Shown here: positions 39,701-51,700 of the stretch, piece after piece
Numbering within the stretch: position 1 is the first letter of the stretch
How the letters are laid out: the number at the start of each line of letters is the position of its first letter
Source: Corbicula japonica
Taxonomy: Eukaryota > Mollusca > Bivalvia > Venerida > Cyrenidae
Reading direction: 5' to 3'
NCBI GenBank assembly: GCA_038501625.1
Contig: JAZAYU010000360.1
Coordinates: 186,001 to 250,000 of the forward strand
DNA length: 64,000 nt
Made by a program: the position numbers and the translations under genes
The notes under the pieces: generated by a model
Database searches by the model: none
What the model was told of the DNA's origin: nothing
The model's input: the letters and a program-made list of their open reading frames with translations, nothing else

Positions 39701-42700
39701 CCAAAATTTACAATTGTTTGTGTTTAAAATTCATTTTATATTGATAATGCTAGTTTTATTCTTCAAATACTTAACCCCTTAATAAATAACTAAATATATA
39801 AGAACAAAGTAAGAACGGAATAAAGACAGGTTAAGGCATCGCCACACTCCTCCCAATCCTATTCATCGATAAAATAAAAATCATCAAATCTCAGTAATGA
39901 CAAAATCCATTTCAATGAAACTTTGCACAAATGAAGGTTACTAATGTATCTTTATTTTGCATACAGTAAGACAAAATAGAAAAGTAAAGAAACAAAGCTA
40001 GACCTAAAAATTCCTTGAAATCTATTTACATAAATTCACAAAAACTAGGCGATGCAGAACATAACTTTAAATTCCCTCGTGAGCGCAATGATACTGACAA
40101 GAAAATGTTGTGTACTTCGTAAAAAACATTCAACTATTAAAAGAGAAATCAGTGATTGTCATCGGTTTAGGCGACCAGGAAATTGAAGGTCAAATACACT
40201 TTTACTAATATCTCTGAAGTTTACATAAGTAAATCATGAGGACACAATAAATTGTTGTCAGTATCATATTACTCATGTGGGCATTTAAAAGGATGTTTTG
40301 TGTTCTTTAGTTTTTGTGAATTTATGTAAATAGAAGTTGAGGGAATTTTTAGATCTCGCTATTTTTCTTTACTTTTCTCATATGTCTTACCATCTGTAAA
40401 ATAAAGATACATTAATAACATACACTTGTGCAAAGTTTCATTTAACAGCATTTTGCCGTTATTGAGATTTTGATAATATTATTTTTTATCGATGAATAGA
40501 ATTGGGAGGAGTGTGACAGGCCCTTAAATCAATGATGTAAGATATATAATTTAACCCAATATACACCAAGGATATTGCTGTTATCCATAGACAAACTGCC
40601 ACCACATCTGTCCCAACAGCTCAGGATCTACACCCTTTGCTTTTTCATTCACTAGGTTATTTCTGAACAAGATCCTGATCCGATAGCCCAGATTTGCCAT
40701 CTGATCCAAAATTAGAGAAAAGACATACTCTGACGTTGATAAACCATTTGTGACCTCGAAAAAACATTAACTCTATATATAAGGGTTTTATGGAATGTGC
40801 CATATCCGATGGAAATAGATGAAAAGGGAACTTTGAAGACCCTTGACCACGACAAATATGAACATATTGCAGGATCGGTTTGATTGAGCCTGTTCATGGG
40901 CAGTAATAGAAATGCTTTTTACTGCCCAAGCCGCCTAGCCCTGGATTGAGCACAACTCAGTATTTACACTAATAAAATGTACAATTTCAGACTTCCCGAA
41001 AGTTGAAAAAAAGTGTCAGACATTCGGTCAGACAAGATGTGAAAATCTGTCTGACCGAAACAAATTCTGTCTGACCGAAACATTTAAAAATAAAATAAGC
41101 AAAACACGGTATTGAGGGTGTTTTTATTTTTCTTTATGTAGCATATAGAGGATATTTGTTTTACCATTGTAAGACAGAATATATTTTCTTTTTTATTTCA
41201 CTTAGAAAATCGCCTGATTTACTGGAGAGTAAAATCACTCCCTACTATTACATGATCAGTTTTTCAAAATTCAATAGTTCATCTTGGAAGTCAAAGCATT
41301 AACGATCTTTTATCCATTTTGTATAAAATCTACAAACCAGTAAGTGTTTTTGGTATTTTTTTCTTTTGCAGCTTTTCTTCATTTGTTACTTTTCTCGTTT
41401 TACCGGGAATTGCTCCAGTGAAATATTTTTAAAACGTCATTTTGTGAGTCCGAAATTACGAAATGGAAATAGGTAAAAATGGGCGAAATGTAGGAAACGG
41501 TAGACTCCTACCCAGTCGCAGTCAGTCGTTTTCTGATGAAGAATGGTCATGCGCAGCGAAACAGTCAAAGAAGCGGCAGTGGTACGAATTGTCATGAAGA
41601 CGAATACGTAAATTATTGCACTCGGATATCCTCACTTATTTCCCTCGGAACAGTCTTGAGTAAAAACATCGAGCAAAACTGTAATTTAGCCAATAAAATT
41701 GGAATATGCAGATCAAATGTTTGCCGGACAATCGGTCCGACAATATATGAAATCATGCCGGACCGGCCTAAAATTTACCGGACAGGTCCGACGGTCCGGC
41801 GACTTTCGGGAAGTCTGCAATTTTGATCCATCCCAAACGATGGTATGCATATGGTGGTGAACATGGAACCTTCAATGCAGTATTTTCAGATTAATACTAT
41901 TCCATGTTCAGCGGCGTATGGTCCCCAGATAAAAGAATGGGTTTGCCCTAAACAATGTTTGTTTGTTTGTTTGTTTGGGGTTTAACACCTGGTTTCAACA
42001 TCTTTCTGGTTATATCCCGGCGGTCAGTCCACCTAACCGGTGTTCCTGGGTCTCTAACCAGTACTAACCAATTTCTCCGCAAGCGACTGACTGCTTCCTC
42101 ACTTGAATCAGAGGTGAGGGACAAATGACTCTCAGACGCAATGTCCGAGTTCAATTGTCACGGAGAAATTTTTCCCGCCTCGGCTGGGGATCGAACTCAT
42201 TGCCCTAAACAAGAAAACAAAGGGTGGTACTAAACAAAATAGAATTTTGAGAGGGGATCTTAGAATATAAATCCTGCATACCGAAGGCAAAGTTTAAAAA
42301 GCAAGAAGTATATCCCTGGGGGTTATTGAACAATATCCAAATTAATATTGGCTGGGATATTGAAACCACCCATCTTTAAATTGGCAGAAACATTAAAAAC
42401 AAAAAGTAAATTTCGAAGTACTATTGACAAAGTACATAAATATCGTGCTTGGCGACCTCCAAAGGATGTAACTGAGTAAAGGCCTTGAGATAAACAGATA
42501 GAAATAATCATACAACCTGGTATATATAAATCTGGAGCATTCTCATCAAATCTCGGTGCTACTGGCTGATCTTGATCAAACTTTATAGACCAATCCTAAA
42601 ATGTCAAGGTCAAATATTGAAATTCACATTCAGAGCGTGTATAATAACAGGGCACTCATTTGGCCATTTTTAGGGCCGAATATGGGCCCCATTCCCCTGT

Positions 42701-45700
42701 CAAAATAGTATGTATTTTTCCCCTATTTCAGAAAAAAATTCCCCTTAAAAATCCACCAAAAATAAAATTGAAAAAATTAATTAAACAGTAACAAAATTGT
42801 TTTATTTGTAAGTCTACAGTCACAAAATATGCTTGCTATTATAATCAGAGATAGAAAACAATGTTATGAGTGTGTGTGACCTTTTAGTAAAAAATGGATA
42901 TATGATTGAAAATTCCCCTTTTTGTCTTAAAATGACACAAAATTCCCCTTCCTGCGGGTATGGGTACCTGTCCCCGAAAGTTGTCTAGTGCCCTGAATAA
43001 GTAACAACTATACTTTTCAACGACAAAGCTAATTTTTTTTACAAATTTTAGATTAGCAGAAAATTATTTGGGTATACATGTATTTAAGAATTTTGTACAT
43101 TTAAAGAGTTATTTACTTCAGCCTTAAATATTTGTGACCAACAGACAATTGGACTCAGCAATCCCCATACATCTCCTTTTCTTCAAACGGACAGGGCTTT
43201 GTTTCAGTGCCAGAAGAAGAGGCCCATGCCCTCCCTATAAATTGGGAAAAGTAGTGTCATTTTGTCTCTCACAGTAAATGAACAAAAAAATTGATGTAAA
43301 GTAATGTTTTAGGGAAAACTGCATTTTTTTTTTTAAAGTAAAGAGGGCCTGTAAATTGCCCCTACTTAAACAAGAGCCGTCAGAGACGGGTTATGCTCCC
43401 CAACGCCGCTTTGTCACAAATACTTTTTTGTTAGAACAGGAAGAATTTGTAAGAAAGATATTGTATTTGAAAGTTTCCTTTACGATTCAAACAGAAAGCA
43501 TTTTACAATATTGTACAAAAATAAGACAAAAAAAATGAGAAATTTCAAAGGGCACTAACTCAAAAATGAATAAAGCAAGAGTTATGGTTCTTGTGCATTG
43601 CACTGCTCCGCATTGAGATCATTCTACTTATGAAGTTTCAAGTTCAGAAACTTTTATACTTTGTGAGATATGCACCAGATAAAACTAAGTAAGAGAAATT
43701 TCAAAGGGAAATAAATAAAAAATCAATAAAGCAAGATTTATGGTTCTTGTGCACTGCACTGCGCCTCATTGAGATCTATCTACTTATGAAGTTTCAACTT
43801 CCTAACTCTTATACTTTGTGAGATATGCCCTGGACAAAAAGTAAGTATGGTAAATTTCAAAGGGCATTAACTCTATAATGAATAAAGCAAGAGTTATGGT
43901 TCTTGTGTGCTGCACTGCTCCTCAACGAATTCATTCTACTTATGAAGTTTCAAGTTCATAACTCTTATACTTTGTGTGATATGCCCTGGACAAAAAATAA
44001 GTAAGAGAAATTTCAAAGGGCAATAAATCAAAAATCAATAAAAGCAAGAGTTATGGTTCTTATGCACTGCACTGCTCATTATTGAGATCTATCTACTTAT
44101 GAAGTTTCAACTTCATAACTCTTATACTTTGTGAGATATGCCCCGGACAAAAAGGAAGTATGAAAAATTTCAAAGGGCAATAACTCAAAAATGAATAAAG
44201 CAAGAGTTATGGTTCTTGTGCACTGCACTGCTCCTCCCTGAGATCTATCTAGTTATGAAGGTTCAACTTCATAACTCTTATACTTTGTGAGATATGCCCC
44301 AGACAAAAAGTAAGTATGAGAAATTTGAAAGGGCAATAACTCAAAAATGAATAAAGCAAGAGTTATGGTTCTTATGCACTGCACTGCTCCACATTGAGAT
44401 CTATCTACTTATGAAGTTTCAACTTCATAACTCTTATACTTTGTGAAATATGCCCCGGACAAAAAGTAAGTATGAGAAATTTCAAAGGGCAATAACTCAA
44501 AAATGAATAAAGCAAGAGTTATGGTTCTTGTGCAATGCACTGCTCCTCATTGAGATCTATCTACTTATGAAGTTTCAACTTCATAACTCTTATACTTTGT
44601 GAGATATGCCCCGGACAAAAAGTAAGTATGAGAAATTTCAAAGGGCAATAACTCAAAAATGAATAAAGCAAGAGTTATGGTTCTTGTGCACTGCACTGCT
44701 CCTCATTGAGATCTATCTACTTATGAAGTTTCAACTTCATAACTCTTAGACTTTGGGAGATATGCCCCGGACAAAAAGTAAGTATGAGAAATTTCAAAGG
44801 GCAATAACTCAAAAATGAATAAAGCAAGAGTTATAGTTCTTGTGCACTGCACTGCTCCTCAACGAGATCTAACTACCTATGAAGTTTAGTCTTGATACCT
44901 CTCATAGTTTTTGTGTAATTGTCCGGACAATATTATGACGGACGGACGGACGGACGAACGGACGAACGGGACGGACGGACGGACAAAGCGACAACTATAT
45001 GCTCCCCCGAATTTCGGGGGGAGCATAAAAAGAAAAAGCCCTGATGGGCGACACCAAAAGTGTAGAAAATACTTACTGTGTGTGTGTAAGGACATACTAA
45101 CATAAATAACTTCTTTCCAACATATGATGTGTCAACAGCAAAGTAATATTTCAATTTTGATGTGGATACATATTTTTCTAACTGAAATAGAAAATTAATA
45201 AACTGTTTAATTTGTGAAAAGGACCATCATTCAAACTTAATAATGGTATGATTTCAATCAGACATCATTACCTGTAGACATTCAGGTAGAAATCTATTAA
45301 AAACTTGACTTTATGGTAACTAAATTGTTAGATTTATTTATTGATTTGCTTGAAAAAGGATGACCAATTTTTCTTTATATAAGAAGAGGAATCATTTAAG
45401 TTAAATATCAGAAATTTACATTTATACTTTAAAATATGAGCTTCTTGACAAAATGAAATACTTTTATTAATTATTAAACATTTTTTTTTAATTTATTAAG
45501 CAAGAAGATCTTAATTTGACTGTTTTAGACAAGAGGTCTGCATATTCTGGCAGAAATTTTTTTTTTGCAATGATTAGCTTAACAACGAGTTTCACAACCA
45601 AGGAAAAGTATAAATTTACATTTTTATTGACTAGATCTTTTCCTTGGCCAGCTAGTGAAGTACCATACTGCATAGCCATATTTGCCATTGGGTCATTTAA

Positions 45701-48700
45701 GATCTGTTGTCCTGGAAACTGGTTCCAAGCTGGTTGCTGGCCAGGGGGAGGACCCCCATACTGGTTCCCTAAAAACAGAACAGAAAAAAACTCATGCCAT
45801 TGTTCATCAGTAAATTCTTTGTGTGGTACTTAAAACTGCATATTCACTGTCCAGGTGCCAAGGTTATCAAGCTGAGATTGGAAACCAGTCTCAAATCTCA
45901 AGCATCTGATTGGCTGAAATGGCGACTGGTCGCCATTTCAGCCAATCAGATGCTTGAGATTTGAGACTGGTTTCCATGCTCAGCTTTATAACCTTCAGGC
46001 CAGGGTTGAACACATCAATGTCTCTGATGTGGTTAGTATTAATACAGAGTAATGCCTACAAATGACTACACAGGATCAAAAGTTGCCGAAATTTGGACTT
46101 ACAAGTATGTTTCTGGACGGATTGTGAGTGAATTTTTACAGTGTTAGTATATTCGCTTGTATATTGACTGTGTAACAATATAAAATCACTCTTTTGTACT
46201 GTTTTCATTTTTTAGAGACATGTTTTTTTTAAGACAGCTTTTGGTTTGGTAATCACTTCTTGCTAAGTAGTAAGTATGATATTGACCAGCAGATGCAGGG
46301 CTTTTCATCCTTATATAACAGAGGCCTATAAAAGGCCTCTTCCTAATCCAAAAATATAGTATTCTTTCCCAACTGCGGCAGAAATTCTTCCCAAAATGCT
46401 AGGTACATGTAAGATGTCCAAAAATTGTTAAAACTCCTCTGAGGGTTGTTAGAAAAAATGAAGTGCATAAAAAATAAGATTTAAGTTAAAAACACCTATT
46501 ACTTTTCAATTTTACGAACTAGAACCCATCTTTCAATTAATTTTGTTTTCCCAAAATATGCAATTATCGCGCATAAATTTCCCAATTGGAAAGGCCAGGG
46601 CCTCTTCCCAATTTACTGATGAAAAGCCCTGAGATGTCGGAACATCTTTTCAATATCTGTGCCCAAGATCATACAACTAAATCTGGAAATCAGTCTCAAA
46701 TCTCAAGGATCTGATTGGCTGAAATGGCGACTGGTCTTAGTTTTGTGATCTTTGGCCCAGGAATGTACCTGGATCATAAAAGCCTGTCTGTGGTGGGCCA
46801 TATCCTTGCTGTGGGGGTCCACGTTGTACACTAGTATCATCAAACAGCTGAGGCTTCTGACCTCGACCTTTTGCTCCCTTTCTTTTGCTGGAGGCAGGTG
46901 CTGAAACAAGTAGAGAGCAAATTAAGCAGAGTTCTTGTTTAAACTTACAGCCTAGTCTATTTTTAACTTTGTGGAAAATGGGCAGAACTAAACTTTACCA
47001 GAAATCTGGTAACAAGATCTCTACTCCGGCAGGCTTAGAGGTCCTGTAACTGGATTTGCATCAAGTCTTGTAAAGGGTGTCTAAAGGTCCTGTAATATAT
47101 GTGAACATAGGTTATTTCGTCAGTCTAGGGGTTTAGTTACCACACATTTGTCCAATTGTCCAAATATCAACTGGGACACACTGACAGTAGAAAGAGGCAC
47201 AACAGAGAGGTACAACAAGCGCTGATAGACTTTGCAACAGAACATAACCTTACTCAAGTCCGCCAACAACCCACCAGAGATAACGACATTCTTGACATAG
47301 TTTTCAACTCGAATCCACCATTAGTGAAAACATCAACATCAACATCAACATCAATCCCAGGCATCAGTGACCATGCTATGGTAGTCACAGATATTGACAT
47401 CTTACCACACTATATAAGTCAGAAAAGGAGAAAAATATATCAATTCAACAAAGCTAACTGGGAAAACATCAACAAAGATTTCCAAACATTAGCCCTAGAC
47501 TTACAAAAGAACAAAGACAACACTGTAGAATCACTATGGAACCAATTCAAGAAGAAGATAGAGGACGCAATATCCAAAGAAGTGCCCTCAAAGATGTCAA
47601 GCAAAAGGAAATCCCTTCCCTGGTTCAGCCACAAACTTACATGTAAGAGAATGGTGAAGAGGAAAGCAAGGCTCTACAAGATGGCCAATGAGACATTAAC
47701 TGGATCCACTTTAAAGTCACATTAAACTTGCCAAAACGATTTCTTTTTTCATTGTGAAAATTAATTATCCACGTTGACCCTTTTCAAAAGAAAGTATAAA
47801 TGACCAATTATTTATGTCCTCAAATAATCCCCAATCATTGAGACCCGGTCCGAATAGTATTTTTGTAGCCCACAAAATTACTAACCAATGTTTACAATAA
47901 CTCGGCGAAAAGTTATCGTTCTTTTCCGTAAGTGGGCCGTAAGAACGCAGTGACGTCATTCTCTATAATTAGCGACCCTCGCCTGCCGAGAGTTGCCGAA
48001 AATCAGCTCGCAAAGATTCGCTGTTTGTTTTGTAAACAAAATAAATGATCCGAAAAACGCCCAAAACATGCTGTAAATCAATAAGATAATACCATTTTCT
48101 TATTGTAAGGTTTATTTTTTGTGTTATTATTCATACAGGTGAAATCTAAAATGTTTTGGTTAATACAAAATATGCTGTTTGGCAAGTTTATTGTGGCTTT
48201 AAGACCTACCAACGGGAGTGCAAAAAAGAATTTAAAAAACCTGAAATTCAACATATAAACACCGCCATAGAAAAAGGACTAGAAGAAAACAACACTAAAC
48301 CATCCTGGTCACTCTGGTGATAAGTGTAATCCAGAAGACAAGACAACATAGGAGTACAACCGCTTAAACACAAAGGCCAGCTCTTCAACAACATCAAAGA
48401 TAAAGCACAGTTCTTGGTTGACCAGTTTAAGTCAGTGTTCACAAACCACAATAGCAACTGACCAGAAACAAGTAAAAGACCCAAATTCCCACTCAAACCA
48501 CTGATAATAACAACAAAAGGTGTCGAAACACTATTTTCCAGTATTAAAATCAACAAAGCAAGAGGACCAGATGATATACCTAACTTCATACTGAAAAATT
48601 GTGCAAAAACTCTAGCTCCCGCTCTCTGTCACATATTCTAGGGACACTACCAGCTTACTGGTTAAGCACAAACAAGATGCATGTTTTCAAGAAGGTTGAC

Positions 48701-51700
48701 TCCCATCTTGCGGAAAATTAAAGGCCTGTCTCTTTAACCTGTCTCTTTAACCTGTGTTAGTTGCAAGCTGCTCGAACACATCATCTGCAAACATATTCTA
48801 AACCATTTGGAAAAGAACAAGATCTTAACTTCGCTCAACCAAGGTTTTAGATCTGGATACTCATGCGAAACGCAACTTATAACTACAGTATACCACCTAC
48901 TCCAGATCCACGATGAAGGTGACCAAATCGACATAGTCATCCTCGATTTCTCCCAGGCGTTCAACATGGTCCCGCACGAAAGCCTCCTATACAAGATGCA
49001 GCAGTATGGCATCGATGGCAACATCGATGACTGGCTGAGAGACTTCCTGACCAAGAGAACCACAGAGGTGTAGAATTTCACTCGACCGCTCGCCATGGCG
49101 AGTAAATGATCTGTTGGGTCAGTGAAGCGGCTGAAACACTCGACCGACCGGGCGAGTTAACTTTTTAGCAAAGCACATGTGTTTTCTTCTACATGAAATA
49201 TTTTCACTTTGTTTACAAAAAACAATTCGATTACAGTATTTCAGTCGATTTCCGGAGTATTTGGAACGTTTCTGATGTAAAGGTAACAGCAGCGATTTAT
49301 TTTTATCCTCATTGGGTTTCCCAAATCAGAACGAGGCTGCAAGTGCACATATTTTCCTGCTATATGTCAAAATGTCGAAACAAACAAGATTACGTTTTTA
49401 ACACAAGGTAGGGGTGATGACGAAAAGCGAGAGAGTTAGTGAGACAGTAAGAAAGAGATAGAACGAATAGAAAAAATGATAATTGCAACAGAAAGAGTAT
49501 TTTATTTAAAATGTAAAGCGAGTGTACTTTCTGTAAGGGCGAGTGCACTTACTCATTCACTCGACCTGCAGGGCGAGTGGGTCAAAGTAAATTTCTACAC
49601 CTCTGAACCATTAAGGTAATAGTTGAAGGAGAGACATCAGCGGCTGTCCATGTTGACTCAGGTGTACCACAAGACACTGTACTTGGCCCTCTAGCCTTCC
49701 TCTGTCATATCAACGACCTGCCAGAATGGGTCAAATATTCAGTTCGTCTCTACGCAGATGATTGTTAACTGTATAGACCCATAAAGTCCAGACAAGATCA
49801 TCTTGACCTCCAGTCTGACCTAATTGCCTTGGAGAAATGGGCAGAAACATTGGGCATGCGATTCAATCAGGGTTGGCAAAATAACAGCAAATATGAGTAT
49901 TTTCCATGCCGGCAGTATTTACCGGCAAATACTGGTCAATTGAATTGACCAGTCTGGAATTCATATAAATATACCTATTATCAGAATCATATATATTAAA
50001 TTTCAAGTTTACATATCAACTGCCATTATATTTATAATAAAGTTTAACACCACTATCAGTTATCCTTAATAAATAAATATTAAAGTACTGAAAAAGTGGC
50101 CATTTAAATTGACCACCTATGGAATTTATGCAATACCATGTATTCGTCATAGACAGCATTTGTACAACTCCAAAATTCAATAATTAACAATAATGGATTC
50201 AGCATTTAAGAGGGTTAATTTTAATTATAAACAAGTAATGTACATAAATAAATATACATGAATACAATATCAAATAAGGTTAGATCCAAAGATGCCTCTG
50301 TCTACCAGTCAATCTCTTCTTTCCCCCTAAGATATCTGTAACAGAAGACCAGTTTGGCAGCTTTCTGCAGTCATACCAATACACAACCATATACGTGCAC
50401 CTAGAAGAATCCTATAGGTTATTTTTGACACTTAACTGTTGCTTTTGTTGCCCCTGGCTAATACAGCCCTATGTATGAAACATGTTGTTTTAATAGTCTA
50501 GACCTTTTGACCTTGCTTGTTAAGTGTCACAGCAAGGTGAACAGGTGGATCAGCATTAATTTCTTACAAGTTTGTATTTTTATGTTCTAAGTAAAAAAAC
50601 AGTTCTTTTAGATTTATTTTTACTTTAAGTGCTTAAAGTCATCACTTGATATGAAATTTAATTAAAATTGTATCTGGGTAATTTAATTATTATTATGATT
50701 ATACATTAATAACGGTCAACTAAGTTAAGATTTCTGCAGTATTTTAAGGCAAAAAAACTCATCTGAGTAGTATTTACCAGTATTTTCCAGTATTTGCCAC
50801 TTTGGGGAGTATTTTCCAGGACGGTAAATACCAGGGGTGGTATTTACCGCCCAACCCTGGATTCAATGCTAAAAAGAGCTACATCATGAGCATCAACAAC
50901 CACTCATCAAACTACTACCAACTAGATAACCATATTCTACAACAAGTCCAAGAGAACCCATATTTAGGTGTCACACTATCAGAAGACCTTAAGTTTAACA
51001 AGCACATCAGCAAGATAACAAACAAAGCCAGTTCGACTCTAGGCTTCCTGAAAAGAAATTTCTAGCACTGCCCAACATTCTGCAGAAAAACAGCATACCT
51101 ATCACTTGTCAGATCAACCCTAGAATACAGCTCTATTTTATGGGATCCCCACCTTCAAGGAGATATTTACAAACTGGAAAAAGTCCAAAGGAAAGCAGCA
51201 AGATTCATCACAGGTGATTACAGATCCAAAGACCCAGGCTGCATTACTCGTATGCTGGAACAACTCGTGCTCCTGACACTACAGGAAAGAAGAAAGACGG
51301 CACGCCTAACCTTCTTCTTCAAGTTCAAGGTGGCTGAGGGGTTGGTGCCAGCTATGCCTACAGATATCTATCTGGTCCCAATTCGTGGTAAGAGACAATA
51401 AGACCAAAGTATTTTAGTGGCTCTATCAGTGCTAACCCAGTAACACAGTCAGCAATCAACAACTCTAAGTGCTATAAACCAATACAGTGTAATTGTGAAA
51501 TATACGAGGGTTGTCCCAATAAATCGTAGACTTTTTGAATAAAAAGAAAACTACTTAACATATCTTTAAGCAAATTTCACAGTTAGTTAAGACATCATTT
51601 GGTAACAAGTATGCTGAATTACGAAGAAAAATCTACTAAGATAAAGAAATTGCTTACACTTTTTTTCACCGTGAAAGCCATCGGCGGCGCACATCAAAAA

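Larger units (their letters stand above)
40817..42476. repeat. Dispersed repeat family A, copy interrupted by two insertions
   Basis: Homologous to 922-1492 once the TIR element 40988-41817 and the SINE 41956-42200 are removed. It lies in YIF1 intron 5 and ends about 40 bp from the exon 5 donor. Confidence 0.85.

Noticed and set aside
44886..45154. Frames over the GGAC-rich tract at 44936-44990
   Set aside because: Simple-sequence coding potential at the end of hairpin element 3; overlaps the real YIF1 exon on its left side only by chance.
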